Part shown: positions 6,399 to 8,839 of the stretch, piece after piece
Layout of the letters: each line of letters begins with the position of its first letter
Position numbering within the stretch: the first letter of the stretch is position 1
From: an uncultured Moheibacter sp.
GTDB taxonomy: Bacteria; Bacteroidota; Bacteroidia; Flavobacteriales; Weeksellaceae
Assembly (NCBI GenBank): GCA_937875605.1
Contig: CALLXZ010000146.1
Span: forward strand, 1-8,839
Length of the DNA: 8,839 nucleotides
Direction: 5' to 3'
Notes under the pieces: generated by a model
What the model was told of the DNA's origin: nothing
Seen by the model: the letters and a program-made list of their open reading frames with translations, nothing else
Databases searched by the model: none
Made by a program: the position numbers and the translations under genes

Positions 6399-6420
6399 TA
6401 TCATTTTCGTCAAAACGATA
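6399..6420. promoter_or_regulatory. 22-bp palindromic operator candidate, copy upstream of the lectin operon
   Basis: TATCATTTT (6399-6407), spacer CGTC, AAAACGATA (6412-6420). The arms match except for one pair. The site lies 109 bases upstream of the ATG at 6290 and upstream of the possible promoter at 6339-6375. It is 19/22 identical to the site at 8173-8194. It also sits 39 bases past the regulator's stop codon, so a terminator is an alternative. However, the stem contains very few G-C pairs, and the nearest minus-strand T run (6382-6388) is about ten bases away rather than adjacent. Confidence 0.6.
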
Positions 6421-6458
6421 AGCATAAATAATTTCGTAAGTTAATATATTGCAATTAA

Positions 6459-8042
6459 TTAGACTGAAATTTCTTTTATATCTTCTTCCAGGTATTTGAT
6501 GAATAACGATGGAGAAATTGTGGTAATCTTTTTAAATACGGTTGCGAATTTATTTTGAGAAGAAAAACCTGCTTCTTCAGCCAGAGTTGCTATTTTATAC
6601 TTTCGGTAAAGAGTATCCTGATTTAACTTTTTTATGATATAATTTACCCGTAACTCGTTTATGTAATTGTTGAAATCCTGTTTCTTATAGGTATTGATGA
6701 TATAGGAGAGATATTTCGTATTGGTTTCACAATAAGTAGCTAGGGATGAAAGAGATATACTATTTTGCGTAAAAAGCTCTGAAGCTTCAAATTCCTCTAA
6801 TTTCTGCAAAAGCTTTTCTTCTGTCAAAGAGGTCATTCTAACGTTGTTCTCATTTTCAACTGATTCCGTTTCAACTGATTCTTCTAAATAATTTCTTTCC
6901 AATGAAACAACGGCATTCCTTTGTTCATCATTTTGTTCTAATTTGTCCAGAATTTCTTTAATTACCCAGATGGTTTTCTTTTGTTTTCTTTTTTCATAAA
7001 AAAAGTAGGTCATGCCCAATAGAAATAACAAAACAGCACCAATCAAGACTTTATTTTTCAAATCTAAATCTTGTTTGAATAAGGAATTCTCTTGCTTAAT
7101 TTCATCAAAAGAATCGTCAAGAAATGAAATTTTCTTTTGGGCAATTTGCTCTGAAACGGAATCTTTTTTGTCTTTGGCAGAAGCCAGATTTTCCATATCC
7201 TTCACCGCTAGAAAGTATTCCTGTGAAGTCTCATACACTTCGTTCTTCAATTCCAAATAATTGGAACTTGCTGCTATTTTTTCCGCATTTGTTAAGTAGA
7301 CTTTAGCTTTCTCTAAATCTCCTGTTCTTAAATAGTTCCGCGCCAAACCATCATAAATCAATCCCTTCATATAATTATCAGGAAGGTCACCATAGGAACC
7401 AAGTGCACGTTTATAATAGTTCAGTGATGAATTATAATTTTTCAATTTCAAATAACTGCCACCCATTAATTGTTCATTTTGTGCTATGAGATAATCTCTA
7501 TTTTGACTAATTTTCTCAAAATATTTGGTGGACAATTCTAAATACTCAATCGCTTTGTGGTAATTATTTTGTTCTATTTCTCTGAAAGCCATTTCCTGTA
7601 CCAACATGCCTCTTGTACTGTAGCTCATTTCAACTTCTGCTATTTTTTCAGCATTTTCAAAAGCCAAATCCGTATATTTTTTTGACTGATTAAATAATCC
7701 AATCATACGATATTGTGACCCTAAAAAACCATAAACTTTCGAAATCCAAACATAATCTTTTGTTTCAGAAATTAATTTTTCAGATTTCAGGGCAAATTCA
7801 ATTGATTTCTTGATATCACCTGATTGTTGATACAAAGAAGCAGAAAGCATAAGACTTTTCGTTTTGAAATAGGGCGTTTCCGAAATGGAATAAAGGGAAT
7901 CTGCAATTTCAATTGCTTTTTCGAAATCTTTCTGAGCTGTTTCCAGATAAGTTTTAGTATAAATCGAATTAAATTCTTCAGCATCCTGAGCGTTCGCATA
8001 AAAAACAAACGCAAAAAAGAAAACCCACAAATACTTACTCAT
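6459..8042 (-). CDS. Membrane-anchored TPR / AraC-type transcriptional regulator
   Basis: 527 residues starting with ATG at 8042. A signal sequence (1-18, YLWVFFFAFVFYANA) is followed by about 270 residues of tetratricopeptide-type helical repeats, with repeated cores such as EKAIEIADSLY, IKKSIEFALKSEKL, HKAIEYLELSTKYF, SSLNYYKRALGSYG and EKAKVYLTNAEKIA. A coiled coil precedes a single transmembrane helix (331-349, KVLIGAVLLFLLGMTYFFYE). The cytoplasmic part ends in an AraC/XylS-type double helix-turn-helix (about 405-520), with LSSLATYCETNTKYLSYIIN as the first HTH and IATLAEEAGFSSQNKFATVF as the second. The family is well known in Flavobacteriia: the periplasmic TPR part presumably senses a signal and the AraC domain acts on DNA. 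The gene lies immediately upstream of the lectin operon on the same strand, and both are preceded by the same palindrome, which suggests local control and autoregulation. Confidence 0.92.
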   Translation of the reverse strand: MSKYLWVFFFAFVFYANAQDAEEFNSIYTKTYLETAQKDFEKAIEIADSLYSISETPYFKTKSLMLSASLYQQSGDIKKSIEFALKSEKLISETKDYVWISKVYGFLGSQYRMIGLFNQSKKYTDLAFENAEKIAEVEMSYSTRGMLVQEMAFREIEQNNYHKAIEYLELSTKYFEKISQNRDYLIAQNEQLMGGSYLKLKNYNSSLNYYKRALGSYGDLPDNYMKGLIYDGLARNYLRTGDLEKAKVYLTNAEKIAASSNYLELKNEVYETSQEYFLAVKDMENLASAKDKKDSVSEQIAQKKISFLDDSFDEIKQENSLFKQDLDLKNKVLIGAVLLFLLGMTYFFYEKRKQKKTIWVIKEILDKLEQNDEQRNAVVSLERNYLEESVETESVENENNVRMTSLTEEKLLQKLEEFEASELFTQNSISLSSLATYCETNTKYLSYIINTYKKQDFNNYINELRVNYIIKKLNQDTLYRKYKIATLAEEAGFSSQNKFATVFKKITTISPSLFIKYLEEDIKEISV

Positions 8043-8101
8043 CGTTTTGACATAATCTTAAATTTCACAAAAAAAGAATTGATAAGTAGAGATTGGCACC
8101 C

Positions 8102-8109
8102 CAAAGTTA
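8102..8109 (-). promoter_or_regulatory. Possible -7 element for the AraC-type regulator gene
   Basis: The minus strand reads TAACTTTG here, an exact match to the Bacteroidota -7 consensus TAnnTTTG, about 60 bases before the ATG at 8042. No good -33 TTTG is visible at the expected distance, which would fit a promoter that depends on an activator. The palindrome at 8173-8194 is centred about 78 bases upstream of it. One exact match to a short AT-rich consensus is weak evidence on its own. Confidence 0.42.
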
Positions 8110-8172
8110 TTACTTTAAACCATTTTTACTCTTGTTGTCTTTTTTATTTTTCGTGAATTTCTAAAATAGATT

Positions 8173-8194
8173 TATCATTTTCCTGAAAATGATA
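8173..8194. promoter_or_regulatory. 22-bp perfect-armed palindrome, operator candidate in the regulator/patatin divergent region
   Basis: TATCATTTT (8173-8181), spacer CCTG, AAAATGATA (8186-8194). The pairing extends two more bases each side, giving 11-bp perfect arms from 8171 to 8196. It lies 131 bases upstream of the regulator ATG (8042, minus) and about 140 bases upstream of the patatin ATG (8334, plus). No gene ends in this interval, so it is unlikely to be a terminator. The near-identical site at 6399-6420 precedes the lectin operon. Confidence 0.68.
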
Positions 8195-8333
8195 AAATAT
8201 AAACACTAAATAGGGTGAAAAATAATTATCGGGAGTTTCAAACCATATTTTTATAGGATTATTACAAATAAATATCTTCAACCATAAATATTTGTATTTT
8301 TAATTTCAAATTCTCATACTAAAACTCTTCATC

Positions 8334-8839
8334 ATGGAAAATCCGGAATCCGTTAAAAGTCGTAAAGAAATCAATTTCCGATTTGATAAAATTCTTTCCG
8401 AATTTGGAAATCAATCGCTGGAAATTAACATTCAAAATCAAAAAGAAATGGCATCTGTTCGTGAACATCTCGAACGGTTAAAATCCCAAAACAAATCCTT
8501 TTCGGATATTACTTCCAACGGAAAAAACGGAGAAAAGCTTCAATGGGTTCATTACGTTCAGGAAGGTGGTGGAACACTTGGGATTTCTCTTGTCGGTTAT
8601 GCATTTGTTTTGGAATATTTGGGCATTCGTTTTTTGAGATTAGCCGGAACCAGTGCAGGAGCGATCAATACCCTTTTTCTGGCTGCTATCGGTGAAAAAG
8701 ACGACCCCAAAACACCGGAACTTTACGATATGCTGACCGATTCTTCCCGATTTGATATGCGAAGTTTTGTGGATGCTAAAAATTCGTTTGTACGAAAACT
8801 CATTCTTTCGCTGAGTAAAGGATATGGACTAATTAAAAA
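8334..8839 (+). CDS. Patatin-like phospholipase, N-terminal part (3' truncated by window edge)
   Basis: An ATG at 8334 opens a frame that runs off the window after 168 codons. After a ~70-residue charged leader (RKEINFRFDKILSEF and onward) come the patatin hallmarks: the oxyanion loop GGGTLG at residues 78-83 (HYVQEGGGTLGISLVGYAFVL as context) and the nucleophile elbow GTSAG at 105-109, with Ser107 the predicted catalytic serine (LAGTSAGAIN). The Asp of the Ser-Asp dyad, usually in a DGG/DGA motif, would lie beyond the window end. Patatin-like enzymes hydrolyse acyl esters of phospholipids. No signal peptide is present, so a cytoplasmic or membrane-peripheral enzyme is likely. It is transcribed away from the AraC-type regulator. 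Whether it belongs to the same circuit is unknown, although the shared intergenic palindrome makes that possible. Confidence 0.9.
   Translation, partial: MENPESVKSRKEINFRFDKILSEFGNQSLEINIQNQKEMASVREHLERLKSQNKSFSDITSNGKNGEKLQWVHYVQEGGGTLGISLVGYAFVLEYLGIRFLRLAGTSAGAINTLFLAAIGEKDDPKTPELYDMLTDSSRFDMRSFVDAKNSFVRKLILSLSKGYGLIK

Larger units (their letters stand above)
8043..8333. other. Divergent intergenic region between regulator and patatin genes
   Basis: These 291 AT-rich bases hold no plausible coding frame. They contain the -7-like element for the regulator (8102-8109) and the palindrome at 8171-8196. A weak plus-strand AATATTTG at 8287-8294, one mismatch from TAnnTTTG, lies about 40 bases before the patatin ATG and has no visible -33 partner. 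I see no other structure. Both divergent genes could be influenced by the single palindrome. Confidence 0.6.

Noticed and set aside
6382..6420. Palindrome at 6399-6420 as the rho-independent terminator of the regulator gene
   Set aside because: The stem is A-T rich with very few G-C pairs, the T run is separated from it by about ten bases, and its near-twin at 8173-8194 lies between divergent starts where no gene ends. Kept only as an alternative.
7012..8156. Plus-strand open frames opposite the AraC-type regulator
   Set aside because: They lie antisense to a well-supported regulator, and the proteins are low-complexity Ser/Phe-rich translations typical of shadows.

Overview
The window looks like chromosomal DNA of a Flavobacteriia member, most likely Chryseobacterium or a close relative in the Weeksellaceae. 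The reasons are the AT-rich composition, start codons with little or no Shine-Dalgarno sequence, and a characteristic set of proteins: a TPR/transmembrane/AraC-type regulator, a secreted legume-type lectin with calcium-repeat linkers, and small HTH proteins of a type I recall as common in Chryseobacterium. The genus is inferred; no rRNA or other marker is present.

Layout. (1) 3-737 (+) is the 3' end of a family-10-like glycoside hydrolase (YngK/COG1649 type). (2) It converges on a tight minus-strand cluster, 2135 down to 771, of four overlapping small genes: a two-helix membrane protein, a two-domain HTH protein, a 72-aa protein and a second HTH protein. (3) Upstream of that is a minus-strand secretion/adhesion operon, read 6290 to 2248: a 197-aa exported protein ending in RPPPIIC, a 926-aa multidomain lectin and a 175-aa exported protein. 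It ends in a hairpin terminator at about 2171-2216, and a second strong hairpin lies between its last two genes. (4) 6459-8042 (-) encodes a membrane-anchored AraC-type regulator. (5) 8334 onward (+) is the divergent 5' end of a patatin-like phospholipase, cut by the window edge.

How they may work together. The most interesting signal is non-coding. The same 22-bp palindrome (TATCATTTT-N4-AAAAyGATA, 19 of 22 bases identical between copies) lies upstream of both the regulator gene (8173-8194) and the lectin operon (6399-6420). I infer a local autoregulated circuit in which the membrane-bound AraC-type protein, or another factor, binds this operator and controls both its own gene and a surface or secreted lectin system. 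The first copy lies between divergent start codons, so a terminator role is unlikely there.

A second theme is a short module (LVLd-x-KGmVlP...GtmvYdT...vYdG..W) that occurs three times in two adjacent proteins: once at the C-terminus of the 926-aa lectin and twice in the 175-aa protein. This suggests the two products share an assembly or binding fold. The lectin also lacks a recognisable type IX secretion C-terminal signal. I saw no tRNA, rRNA, CRISPR array or complete insertion sequence.
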